Below the pieces are notes generated by a model. It ran no database searches. It worked only from the letters and a program-made list of their open reading frames with translations, and was not told the origin of the DNA. From the NCBI GenBank assembly GCA_036782775.1, contig DAIPYJ010000004.1, forward strand, positions 34,519 to 98,518: a stretch of 64,000 nt of DNA. The letters run 5' to 3'. Source of the stretch: CF-13 sp036782775. Its GTDB lineage: Bacteria; Chloroflexota; Dormibacteria; CF-121. The position numbers were made by a program, and so were the translations under genes. The number at the start of each line of letters is the position of its first letter. Positions within the stretch are counted from its first letter, which is position 1. Below, one piece after another: positions 42,496 through 50,112 of this stretch.

Positions 42496-43731
42496 ATGGC
42501 AAGAATATCCAAGGTGCTGCGCTGTGGAACTCAGATTGCGCTCGTAGCCACCGTTCTGTCATTAGTGGGGCCAATGCCAGGAGCACTTGCGAGCGATCGG
42601 ACCAACCGGCTTTCTGATCTTCAAGCGGGAGAACTCGCCGGAATTGTTGAAAAGTATCCGGACGTCTACGCGGGCCTATGGGGCGATCCGACTACTGATG
42701 TGCTGTATGTCAGTTTCGCTGCGGGAACGGTCGATGCGTCGAGGCGAGCCAGAGCGCGTAGCGAGCAAAGGATTGTTGGCACTTCTAATGATCCTTTGCG
42801 AATTAGTCGACCAAAGATGTGGCTCGTCCAAAGTGCGGCCGACGGCGTGAGCCTCGCGACGCTGAACCGGGAAATGGCTAGCATCGCGACCGCCGAACCA
42901 TGGATCTCTGACGTAAAACAGGACCTGGTCGGGTGGGGCATTGATCCACAGAGGCACACGATTAGGATCGGACTTACCTCAGTGAGCGGTGTAGCACAAA
43001 GGGACGCAGCGAAAGCCTTCCACGGAATGGCCACTCTAGTAAAACAACCGCGTGCTCAAGCGCAGAGCCGATACCTTGACAGCCAACCGTATTACGGCAG
43101 CGATCACCTAACTGACTCACCAGGCAACCCCTGCACTTCTGGCTTTGCTGCCTACGACACCAGTAACAGTTCGCATCGCGGCTTTCTTACCGCTGGGCAC
43201 TGCTATCCATCAGGGACAGTGGTGCTCCAAGGCTATAAGGATAGTGGTGGCCTGCACTATTCAGGCAACTTAGGGAAGGTCAATCGGAGGTCATTTAGCA
43301 CCGATGCTGCCGATGCCGAATTCATGGATGCTACGACCGTGGGAACCTCCATCTCTGACTTTGTCTGGCGCGGTCCTAATCCGCCGACCGGCGTCACAAA
43401 GCCAAGCGGGACAGGGACGAGCTTCGTCGGGTTGACAGTGTGCTTCGACGGATCAGTCACCGCTGAAAACTGCCACGCCGTTGTCCAAGCTACCAACCAA
43501 TGTCAGGTTATAGGTGGCAATACCGATTGCTACCTGGAGTATGTGACGTCAAGCAACGGGTCGATACTTGGCCAATACGGCGACAGCGGTGGGCCGGTCT
43601 TCAAAGATGACGGTTTCGGTGGGTTAACAGCGTACGGGCTTATTACGGGCGGCACTGGAACGACCGAGTATTACACCGATATAACCGCTGCTTTGAATGC
43701 TATGGGTGGTGTCCAATTGATTTTCAACTAG
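42496..43731 (+). CDS. secreted trypsin-like (S1) serine protease
   Basis: 411 residues. Signal peptide (about 1-33, ending at GALAS), an N-terminal pro-region (about 34-190), and an S1-type catalytic domain. The His is in LTAGHC (about His235), the Ser in GQYGDSGGPV (about Ser364), and the likely Asp in DAADAEFMD (about Asp273). Cys pairs suggest disulfides (CTSGFA/TAGHC; CFDGS/ENC; NQC/DC). This layout is close to the streptogrisin/alpha-lytic proteases of actinobacteria. The ATG follows AAGAGG by 7 bases. Composition differs from neighbouring core genes, suggesting acquisition. Confidence 0.83.
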   Translation: MARISKVLRCGTQIALVATVLSLVGPMPGALASDRTNRLSDLQAGELAGIVEKYPDVYAGLWGDPTTDVLYVSFAAGTVDASRRARARSEQRIVGTSNDPLRISRPKMWLVQSAADGVSLATLNREMASIATAEPWISDVKQDLVGWGIDPQRHTIRIGLTSVSGVAQRDAAKAFHGMATLVKQPRAQAQSRYLDSQPYYGSDHLTDSPGNPCTSGFAAYDTSNSSHRGFLTAGHCYPSGTVVLQGYKDSGGLHYSGNLGKVNRRSFSTDAADAEFMDATTVGTSISDFVWRGPNPPTGVTKPSGTGTSFVGLTVCFDGSVTAENCHAVVQATNQCQVIGGNTDCYLEYVTSSNGSILGQYGDSGGPVFKDDGFGGLTAYGLITGGTGTTEYYTDITAALNAMGGVQLIFN

Positions 43732-43741
43732 CCGGGTAGTT

Positions 43742-43773
43742 GGGGTAGCGATCGGTTATACGACCGCTACCCC
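43742..43773 (+). terminator. hairpin after the protease gene
   Basis: GGGGTAGCG and CGCTACCCC arms (9 bp) with an inner TCG/CGA extension around GTTATA. It begins 11 bases after the protease stop, the position of a terminator, but no T-tract follows. Confidence 0.45.
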
Positions 43774-44261
43774 GAACCGCTGATCGACGTTAACCGTCTG
43801 CCCCGGAAGTCGACGCGATAGAGCACGGGGCCGAGGTTGGGAGTCTTTTTTGGTTGTCAACGAAGGTCATGGCCGCCCTCGCTGCATGGGCGAGGACATT
43901 GGTGGTCGCTTGTAACGCAGTGCAATCCGGGCGACACAGGCTCGCTTGGGGGTTAGTCCTGTCGCAACGCCAACGCGGCGGCCTGCACAAACTGTGACCG
44001 TCGCGTGGTTTTGTATGTAGTCAAAAGTGACGACAGTCCCGCGTACGGGCGCTGGGTCTCGGGCGCGTTAGATGGGAGCCGTGCGTATTGTCCCCAGTTA
44101 GCGTGGGCATCGCATTAGAGAGGGCGACGGCGAGTTACTTAACGGGACGGAGTTTTCGGGCTATGGTCCCGTGCGAAGCTCTAGTTGTACATAGGTCTCC
44201 GCAATCACCAAGCCCCAGTCCGCATGTCACTCCAAAGATCGAGAAGCGTGCTCGACCTATG
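43774..44261. other. gene-poor right flank of the island
   Basis: About 490 bases without a convincing gene. A 66-codon minus-strand frame (43790-43990) has no family features or ribosome-binding site. A TTTTTTGG run occurs near 43847. Codon-like composition is mixed, and this may hold decayed sequence from the island's acquisition. Confidence 0.4.
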
Positions 44262-45449
44262 TCAGGTGTGGCGGAATTCGGCCTTGGCTTGCTCGACGAG
44301 CGACGGATCGCCGAGCAGATCGGCCCCCGTCATGGCGAGCGCCTTGGCGGCATCGATCATCGCCTGGTAGCCACGCAGCGAGCCGGAGGCTTCGAGAAAC
44401 GCTTGCGAATGGCCCGGCACCTCGGTCGGCGCGATCGCGAGCGTCGGATGGATCGCGGGCACGACATGGCTGACGTTTCCCATGTCGGTCGAGCCGGCGT
44501 TCGCCCAGGGCACCCCGTCGACCGCGTCGACCCCGAGCCGCTGCAGGTTTTCGCGGAAGAGTTTGGCCAGTACGCCATTGTTCCGTAAATCCGTGTAGGG
44601 GTCCTCATCGAAGGTGAGCTTGACACTGCAGCCCGTCGCCAGGGCTGCAGCCTGGAAAATGTTCTTGACCTTCTGGACGAGCTCCTGCATGTACGCCTCG
44701 TCGCGGGCGCGGACCAGGAACTCGCCTCGAGTCCGCTCCGGCACGATGTTCGGCGCGGTGCCGCCCTCGATCAGGAAGCCATGCAGGCGCGACCCTTCCT
44801 TGATGTGCTGGCGCAGCATGCTGATGCCGTTGTAGGCAAGCACGAAGGCGTCGAGCGCGTTGATGCCTTGCTCGGGATCGCCCGAGGCGTGCGCCGCGCG
44901 CCCGGTGAACTCGAAGTGCATGTGGGTGACGGCGAGCGCCCAGTGCAGCACCTGGGTCCGGCTGTCGGGATGAAACATCATCGCCGCATCGACTTCCTGG
45001 AAGATGCCGGCGCGGATCAGCCGGATCTTGCCGCCGCCGCCTTCCTCGGCTGGCGTGCCGATCACCTGGACGCGGCCCTGGAATCGATCGAGCGCCTCGG
45101 CGAGCGCGATGCCGGCTCCGGTCGAGGCCATCGCGATCAGGTTGTGGCCGCAGCCGTGACCGAGCCCACGCAAGGCGTCGTACTCCGCGAGAAATGCCAC
45201 CGTCGGACCGGTGCCATTGCGGCGCGTCGCCACGAAGGCCGTCGGGGTATCGGCGACGCCAACCTCGACGCTGAAGTCGTGCTTGCGCAGGAACTCGGTG
45301 AGCCAGCCGACCGCCTGGCGCTCTTCGTAGGCGATCTCTGGATGGCTGTAGATGTCGCGACTGATGCGTTCCAGTTCGGGACGCAGCGCATCGATGCGCG
45401 CGCCGAGCTGATTTTTGACCTGGCTGGTGGATGCCTGGGCGACGGACAC
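44262..45449 (-). CDS. M20-family amidohydrolase (aminoacylase-like)
   Basis: 395 residues from a GTG at 45449. Metal-binding regions: LGHGCGHN (HxCGHN of the M20D subfamily), GTPAEEGGGGK with the catalytic Glu pair, MMFHPDS, and the distal DMGNVSHVVPAIHP. A dimerisation domain (about 180-290) contains GRAAHASGDPEQGINALDA. M20D enzymes hydrolyse N-acyl amino acids, indole conjugates or p-aminobenzoyl-glutamate; the substrate here is unknown. Divergent from a hypothetical gene only about 16 bases away. Confidence 0.9.
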   Translation of the reverse strand: MSVAQASTSQVKNQLGARIDALRPELERISRDIYSHPEIAYEERQAVGWLTEFLRKHDFSVEVGVADTPTAFVATRRNGTGPTVAFLAEYDALRGLGHGCGHNLIAMASTGAGIALAEALDRFQGRVQVIGTPAEEGGGGKIRLIRAGIFQEVDAAMMFHPDSRTQVLHWALAVTHMHFEFTGRAAHASGDPEQGINALDAFVLAYNGISMLRQHIKEGSRLHGFLIEGGTAPNIVPERTRGEFLVRARDEAYMQELVQKVKNIFQAAALATGCSVKLTFDEDPYTDLRNNGVLAKLFRENLQRLGVDAVDGVPWANAGSTDMGNVSHVVPAIHPTLAIAPTEVPGHSQAFLEASGSLRGYQAMIDAAKALAMTGADLLGDPSLVEQAKAEFRHT

Positions 45450-45465
45450 GCTGGCGAATAATTGT

Positions 45466-46005
45466 ATGGCGATGGCCGAACACAAGGCGCTGGATCAAGC
45501 AACGGACGAAGAACTTGCCGCGCGCGTCCGTGAGCTCATGGCCGAGATGGCGCCGCTCGAGGAGGCGCTTGGACGCCTGCGGCTGCAAATTCAGCAAGTC
45601 GCCAGCGAACAGAAACGGCGCGAACGGGCCCAGCACTTGAAATCGCGGATGCAGCTCCGCACCACCCTGGCGCAGGGGCAGATGCCGACGCTGCAACAGA
45701 TCGCCGAGAGCGCCAACGACCTGGTGCCGGCGGGCGCCGCCCTCAAAGACCTGCGCTTCTTTCGCGACAGCGGCACCGTGATCGGGCTCGGCTATGCCAC
45801 CGGCCGAGAACCCACGGTCTGGATGACGAACGGGTCCAGCACGGTGGCGCTGAAGACCATCGCTGAGATTCGCGACCGCTACGTCGAGGGGTGGGATTTC
45901 GGCACGGCGGCCCATCCGGGCGTGCGGATCCATATCCCCAACAGTCGAACCGAGAAGATCGTCGCGGCGACCGAAGTCTTCCTGCGCAGCCGCGCGGACT
46001 CCTGA
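45466..46005 (+). CDS. conserved hypothetical protein with N-terminal coiled coil
   Basis: 179 residues. Residues 10-60 form a Glu/Arg/Leu-rich coiled coil (EELAARVRELMAEMAPLEEALGRL); the C-terminal domain has GLGYATGREPTVWMTNGSSTVAL and GVRIHIPNSRTEKIVAATEVF. No family recognised. AATAAT (45457-45462) lies just upstream, consistent with a very short leader. Function cannot be inferred from its neighbours. Confidence 0.65.
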   Translation: MAMAEHKALDQATDEELAARVRELMAEMAPLEEALGRLRLQIQQVASEQKRRERAQHLKSRMQLRTTLAQGQMPTLQQIAESANDLVPAGAALKDLRFFRDSGTVIGLGYATGREPTVWMTNGSSTVALKTIAEIRDRYVEGWDFGTAAHPGVRIHIPNSRTEKIVAATEVFLRSRADS

Positions 46006-46047
46006 ACCGCACTCGGAGCGCTCCCTGGCATCTCGGGCGATACAGCC

Positions 46048-46063
46048 AGTGGTATAGACGACG
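46048..46063. promoter_or_regulatory. dre-like operator, site 1
   Basis: AGTGGTATAGACGACG, close to the DasR/NagR operator AGTGGTCTAGACCACT. It is the inverted partner of site 3: a 12-base half (AGTGGTATAGAC) is repeated exactly in opposite orientation. Confidence 0.6.
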
Positions 46064-46079
46064 TCCGGTGGAGTTTCCA

Positions 46080-46095
46080 ACTGGTATTGACAAGC
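46080..46095. promoter_or_regulatory. dre-like operator, site 2, overlapping the promoter -35
   Basis: ACTGGTATTGACAAGC, a weaker dre-like half. It contains the TTGACA of the probable promoter, so bound regulator would block RNA polymerase. Confidence 0.5.
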
Positions 46096-46115
46096 GGCAC
46101 ATAACGTGCTTTGAT
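46087..46115 (+). promoter_or_regulatory. probable promoter of the amino-sugar operon
   Basis: TTGACA (46087-46092), 17 bases, TTTGAT (46110-46115), followed by site 3 and the GntR-family ATG at 46160. The regulator gene and the operon behind it are all on this strand, so autoregulation is likely. Confidence 0.5.
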
Positions 46116-46133
46116 GCTCCTCGGCTTCGGAAA

Positions 46134-46149
46134 AGAGGTCTATACCACT
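46134..46149. promoter_or_regulatory. dre-like operator, site 3
   Basis: AGAGGTCTATACCACT; its reverse complement AGTGGTATAGACCTCT matches the dre consensus at about 13 of 16 positions. It lies 10 bases before the regulator's start codon. Confidence 0.6.
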
Positions 46150-46159
46150 TGAAGGTGAG

Positions 46160-46933
46160 ATGGGAAAACAGGACACCAGCCGGGAACGCGTCCTCGACCT
46201 GATCGAGACGCTCGAGGTCGGCGACGCCATCCCCTCGGAACGGCAGCTGAGCGAGGAGCTTGGGGTGTCTCGCCTGACCGTTCGGGCGGCGATCGATCAG
46301 CTGGTCCGTGATGGACATCTCACCCGGCGGCACGGGAGCGGTACCTATGTCACCGAGCCGAAGATCGCCCAGCCGCTGACCCTGACTTCGTTTACCGAGG
46401 ACATGCGCCGGCGCGGCATGGTTCCCTCAAGCCGCACCCTCGACCTGACCGTGATCAGCGCCGGGGCCAGGCTGGCGCGCCGGCTGCAGGTTTCGCCGGA
46501 GGCCCGCGTGGTGCGGGTGCAGCGGCTGCGGCTTGCCGATGGCCAGACGATGGCGCTCGAGGTGCTGCACGTGCCCGAGTCCCTTGTTCCGGGAATCTCC
46601 AAACCGGACTTTGACAATCGCTCCTTCTACGAGCTGCTCGAGGAACGCTACGGGGTCGTGATCGGCTCCGGTACCCAGACGATCGAGCCCACCGTCACCA
46701 ATGAAGAAGAATCCGCGTTGCTCGGCATTCCGTTGCATACTCCCGCGTTTCTCTTTGAGCGCACGACCACGTCAGAAGCCGGAGGCACCGTCGAATTCGT
46801 TCGCTCGATCTACCGCGGCGACCGATATCAGCTGGTCACGGAGCTTCAGCCCAACCGCGTTAGAACGGCGCGCATGGCTGCTGCTCGGCGCGCGGCGTTA
46901 GGACGGCTCGAACCCCTTGAGGCACGGACATGA
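46160..46933 (+). CDS. GntR-family regulator with UTRA domain (DasR/NagR-like)
   Basis: 257 residues. Winged helix (about 8-72: IPSERQLSEELGVSRLTVRAAIDQLVRDG, HGSGTYV) and a UTRA ligand-binding domain (about 85-235: PSSRTLDLTVISAGARLARRL, VQRLRLADGQTMALEVLHVP, FERTTTSEAGGTVEFVRSIYRGDRYQL). Members bind glucosamine-6-phosphate or GlcNAc-6-phosphate and repress GlcNAc-use genes. The three dre-like sites upstream and the GlcNAc/MurNAc operon downstream fit that role. Confidence 0.9.
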   Translation: MGKQDTSRERVLDLIETLEVGDAIPSERQLSEELGVSRLTVRAAIDQLVRDGHLTRRHGSGTYVTEPKIAQPLTLTSFTEDMRRRGMVPSSRTLDLTVISAGARLARRLQVSPEARVVRVQRLRLADGQTMALEVLHVPESLVPGISKPDFDNRSFYELLEERYGVVIGSGTQTIEPTVTNEEESALLGIPLHTPAFLFERTTTSEAGGTVEFVRSIYRGDRYQLVTELQPNRVRTARMAAARRAALGRLEPLEART

Positions 46934-47005
46934 TCGCTGCACCTTGACCCCGGCGGCGCGAGCGCTCGATGGCAACCAACAGCAAAGTGAAAGGGAGGAA
47001 TTGAC

Positions 47006-48271
47006 GTGAGGATGAGAAGCAGTTCAATCGCCGGGCTTGTCGCCGGGATTGCCCTGGTGACCGCGGCCTGCGGCACCAGCAACAACTCGAACGCGACATC
47101 GCAGTCAAAAACCCTCGAGGTATGGCTGATGAACGGCAGCGCGCCGGACCCCGTCATCAGCGCCTTGAACACCGAGTTTCAGGCGTCGCATCCGGGAGTG
47201 AAGGTGCACGTCGACCTGCAGCAATGGAATGGCATCGCCGCCAAGACCAATGCGGCGCTCAGCACCAGCAGCCCGCCAGATGTGCTCGAAATGGGCAACA
47301 CGCTCGTTTCTGGCTTTGCGTCGGCCGGCGGCCTCGCCGACCTGAGCTCGAAGAAATCCGCCCTTGGCGCCAGCAACTGGCTGCAGAGCCTGGCGGAGGC
47401 CGGCACCTTTGACGGCAAGCTCTACGGCGTCCCGTACTACGCCGGTGATCGGATCGTCATCTACAACAAGGACATGTTCGCCCAGGCGGGAATCACCTCG
47501 CCGCCGACCACGCGCGATGACCTGGTCGCCGACGGGCAGCAGTTGATGACCAAGTTCCACAGCGTCCCCGGTTTCTCGGCCCTCTACCTACCGGGCAAAG
47601 ACTGGTACGCGATCTTCTCCTGGATCTTCGACAACGGCGGCACCATTGCCAAACAATCCGGGGGCAAGTGGACGGGCGCCCTCGAATCATCTAACGCGCA
47701 GGATGCGCTCAGCTGGGTAAAGGACGCTCGTACCAAGGTCGGCACCGCCCCGGGCGACGGCGACGAGACCAAAGACGACCCGGTCTTTGAAGCCGGCCAG
47801 GCGGCGATGGTGATCGAGGCGGGCTGGCACGTCGGCGTCATCGGCAAGGACAAGCCGGACCTGGCCTCGAAGCTTGGTGTCTTCCCAATCCCCGGAGCCT
47901 CGGGACCGGCCCCGGTGTTCCTCGGCGGTTCCAACCTTGGCATTGGCGCCAAGAGCCAGAACCGCGACCTGGCGATCGATTACATCAAGTTGCTGGCTGG
48001 TTCCAAGTACCAGACGCAGCTGGCAGTCCAGGGCGGCGTCATCCCCAACTCCAAAGCCTTGCTGAACCTGCATGCCAGCGACCCGATCCTTTCGGTCGCG
48101 GATGCGGCCGCTGCCAGGAGCTGGTTCGTGCCCTCCAGCCCGAACTGGGCAAGCGTGGAGAGCGCCAACATCCCGCAGGACATGCTGGCCAAGATTTTCA
48201 CCGGCCAGGCGAGTATCGCCGCGGCCACGCAGGCCGCCGACCAGGCTATCGCCGACAGGCTCAATCAGTAG
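47006..48271 (+). CDS. sugar ABC transporter substrate-binding lipoprotein
   Basis: 421 residues, family 1 sugar-binding protein (DasA/NgcE-like). Lipobox LVTAAC, then KTLEVWLMNGSAPDPV and DVLEMGNTLVSGFASAGGL typical of this family, and FEAGQAAMVIEAGWHVG. It delivers a sugar, probably GlcNAc, chitobiose or a muropeptide sugar, to the permeases that follow. GGGAGG lies 7 bases before the GTG start (47006); an ATG at 47012 is also possible. Confidence 0.88.
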   Translation: MRMRSSSIAGLVAGIALVTAACGTSNNSNATSQSKTLEVWLMNGSAPDPVISALNTEFQASHPGVKVHVDLQQWNGIAAKTNAALSTSSPPDVLEMGNTLVSGFASAGGLADLSSKKSALGASNWLQSLAEAGTFDGKLYGVPYYAGDRIVIYNKDMFAQAGITSPPTTRDDLVADGQQLMTKFHSVPGFSALYLPGKDWYAIFSWIFDNGGTIAKQSGGKWTGALESSNAQDALSWVKDARTKVGTAPGDGDETKDDPVFEAGQAAMVIEAGWHVGVIGKDKPDLASKLGVFPIPGASGPAPVFLGGSNLGIGAKSQNRDLAIDYIKLLAGSKYQTQLAVQGGVIPNSKALLNLHASDPILSVADAAAARSWFVPSSPNWASVESANIPQDMLAKIFTGQASIAAATQAADQAIADRLNQ

Positions 48272-48292
48272 ATCCGTTAGGCAGCGCGTATC

Positions 48293-49282
48293 GTGCAGCA
48301 CGTGGAACGCGCCGTCCCGGCGTCGACGCTCGCAGCGCCGGCCGGGCGGCGCCTCCCGTTGCTCGGATCCTGGCGGTCGGGGGCGAGCCGGCCACGGCTC
48401 GTTCCCTATCTGCTGCTCGCTCCCAGCGTGGTCGTGTTGGGCGCAACGCTCGGGTATCCGCTGGTCAACCTCGTTCTGATTTCGTTCCAGCACTTTCGAT
48501 CGCGAGAGCTGATCCTTGGGCTTCCGCCCCGCTGGATCGGACTCGATAACTACGCCTACATCGTCAGCCAGCCAGACTTCTGGCCTGTCCTCAGCCGGAC
48601 ACTGGGATTTGCCGCGGTCAACGTCGCCCTGACGATCGTCATCGGCATGGGCCTTGCCGTCTTATTGAGCCGGCTCGGCAAACCGATGCGGATCGCCCTT
48701 TCGCTGAGCATGGTGCTGGCCTGGGTCACGCCGCTGGTGACCGCGACCCAGGTCTGGGCCTGGTTGTTCGACCGTGACTTCGGGGTGGTCAACTGGGTGT
48801 TGAACAGCCTGCGGCCCGGTCAATTCGTCCAGCATTCCTGGACCTCCGACCCGCTATCCCTGCTCGGGGTCGCGACCGTGATCGTCGTCTGGGGCGCGCT
48901 GCCCTTCGTGTCCCTCACCCTCTATGCCGGGCTGAGCCAGGTTCCGGAAGAGCTCTACGAGGCGGCGCGGGTCGATGGGGCCGGCGGCTTCGCGATGTAC
49001 CGCATGATCAGCCTTCCGCTGATCATGCCGATCGTGCTGCTCCTGACGGTGCTGTCGTCGATCTGGGATTTCAAAGTCTTCACCCAGATCTTCGTCCTGC
49101 AGAAAACCGGCGGGATCTCGGAAGAGACAAACCTGATCGGGATCTGGGCCTACAACCAGTCGTTTGGCGGGACGCCGAACTATGGCCGGGGCGCCGCAAC
49201 CTCATTCATCGGCGTCGTGATCCTGCTCGTCATCACGGCGTTCCTGGTGCGGCGGATGGTGCGCCAGGGAGACGAGCTGTGA
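48293..49282 (+). CDS. sugar ABC transporter permease 1 (MalF-like)
   Basis: 329 residues with six hydrophobic helices. EAA loop EELYEAARVDGAGGFAMYRMISLPLIMPI. It forms the membrane channel with the next gene, which it overlaps by four bases. No ATPase is encoded here, so a shared MsiK-type ATPase elsewhere is likely, as in Streptomyces (inferred). Confidence 0.9.
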   Translation: MQHVERAVPASTLAAPAGRRLPLLGSWRSGASRPRLVPYLLLAPSVVVLGATLGYPLVNLVLISFQHFRSRELILGLPPRWIGLDNYAYIVSQPDFWPVLSRTLGFAAVNVALTIVIGMGLAVLLSRLGKPMRIALSLSMVLAWVTPLVTATQVWAWLFDRDFGVVNWVLNSLRPGQFVQHSWTSDPLSLLGVATVIVVWGALPFVSLTLYAGLSQVPEELYEAARVDGAGGFAMYRMISLPLIMPIVLLLTVLSSIWDFKVFTQIFVLQKTGGISEETNLIGIWAYNQSFGGTPNYGRGAATSFIGVVILLVITAFLVRRMVRQGDEL

Positions 49283-50112
49283 GAAGGCGGCGGGCCGGGA
49301 CTCGCATCATCATCAACGGCCTGGCGCTGGTCGCCATCGTCTTCTTTGTCTTCCCGGTCTACTGGATGGTGGCGACCGCGTTCAAGCCATCGGGCGATAT
49401 CCAGTTGCCCACGCCGAAGTTGTTCCCCTCGCCGTTGACCCTGCAGCATTTCGTCGACGGCTTCAACAAACATCATTTCTGGGACAACGCCCGCAGCAGC
49501 GTCATCGTGACCTGCACCGTCGTGATCCTGGCCATGCTGGTGGCGTTCTTCGCAGCGGCCGCGCTCGCCCGCTTCCGCTTCCGCGGCCGCAAGGCCTACC
49601 TCGTCCTCTTGCTGGTGGTCCAGATGGTTCCCTTCGAGGCGATGCTGATCCCGATCTTCATCGAGCTCAACCGTTTGGGCCTCGTCTACCACCTGGTCGG
49701 CGTCATCATCGCCTACCTGGCGTTTGTCCTGCCCTTCACCATCTGGACACTGCGCGGATTCGTCCAGGGCGTGCCCCCTGACCTGGAGGAAGCCGCCCTC
49801 TGTGACGGCTGCACTCGGGCGCAGGCCTTCATGAAGATCTTGTTTCCCCTGATCGCGCCAGGGTTGGTCGCGACCGCGATCTTTGCCTTCATGCAGGCCT
49901 GGAACGAGTACATCTTTGCCAACGTCCTCCTGACCAACGACAACGCGACCCTGCCCGTGTGGCTGGCCTCCTTCTTTTCCGCGGGCGGGCAGATCGATTG
50001 GGGCGGCATCATGGCCGGGTCGACGCTCTTCGCCCTGCCGGTGATCGCCCTCTTCATGCTGGTCCAGGGACGCATCACCACGGGGCTGACGGCGGGGGCG
50101 GTGAAGGGATGA
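49279..50112 (+). CDS. sugar ABC transporter permease 2 (MalG-like)
   Basis: 277 residues, six helices, EAA loop DLEEAALCDGCTRAQAFMKILFPLIAPG. GTG start overlapping the preceding stop (GTGA). The last bases overlap the next gene's ATG (ATGA), showing a tightly coupled operon. Confidence 0.9.
   Translation: MRRRRAGTRIIINGLALVAIVFFVFPVYWMVATAFKPSGDIQLPTPKLFPSPLTLQHFVDGFNKHHFWDNARSSVIVTCTVVILAMLVAFFAAAALARFRFRGRKAYLVLLLVVQMVPFEAMLIPIFIELNRLGLVYHLVGVIIAYLAFVLPFTIWTLRGFVQGVPPDLEEAALCDGCTRAQAFMKILFPLIAPGLVATAIFAFMQAWNEYIFANVLLTNDNATLPVWLASFFSAGGQIDWGGIMAGSTLFALPVIALFMLVQGRITTGLTAGAVKG

Noticed and set aside
43790..43990. Minus-strand frame of 66 codons in the island flank
   Set aside because: No ribosome-binding site, no start-to-stop composition bias and no recognisable domain.
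44605..46230. Minus-strand frame of 541 codons
   Set aside because: It runs antisense through the hypothetical gene and in another frame of the M20 gene; it has no motifs.
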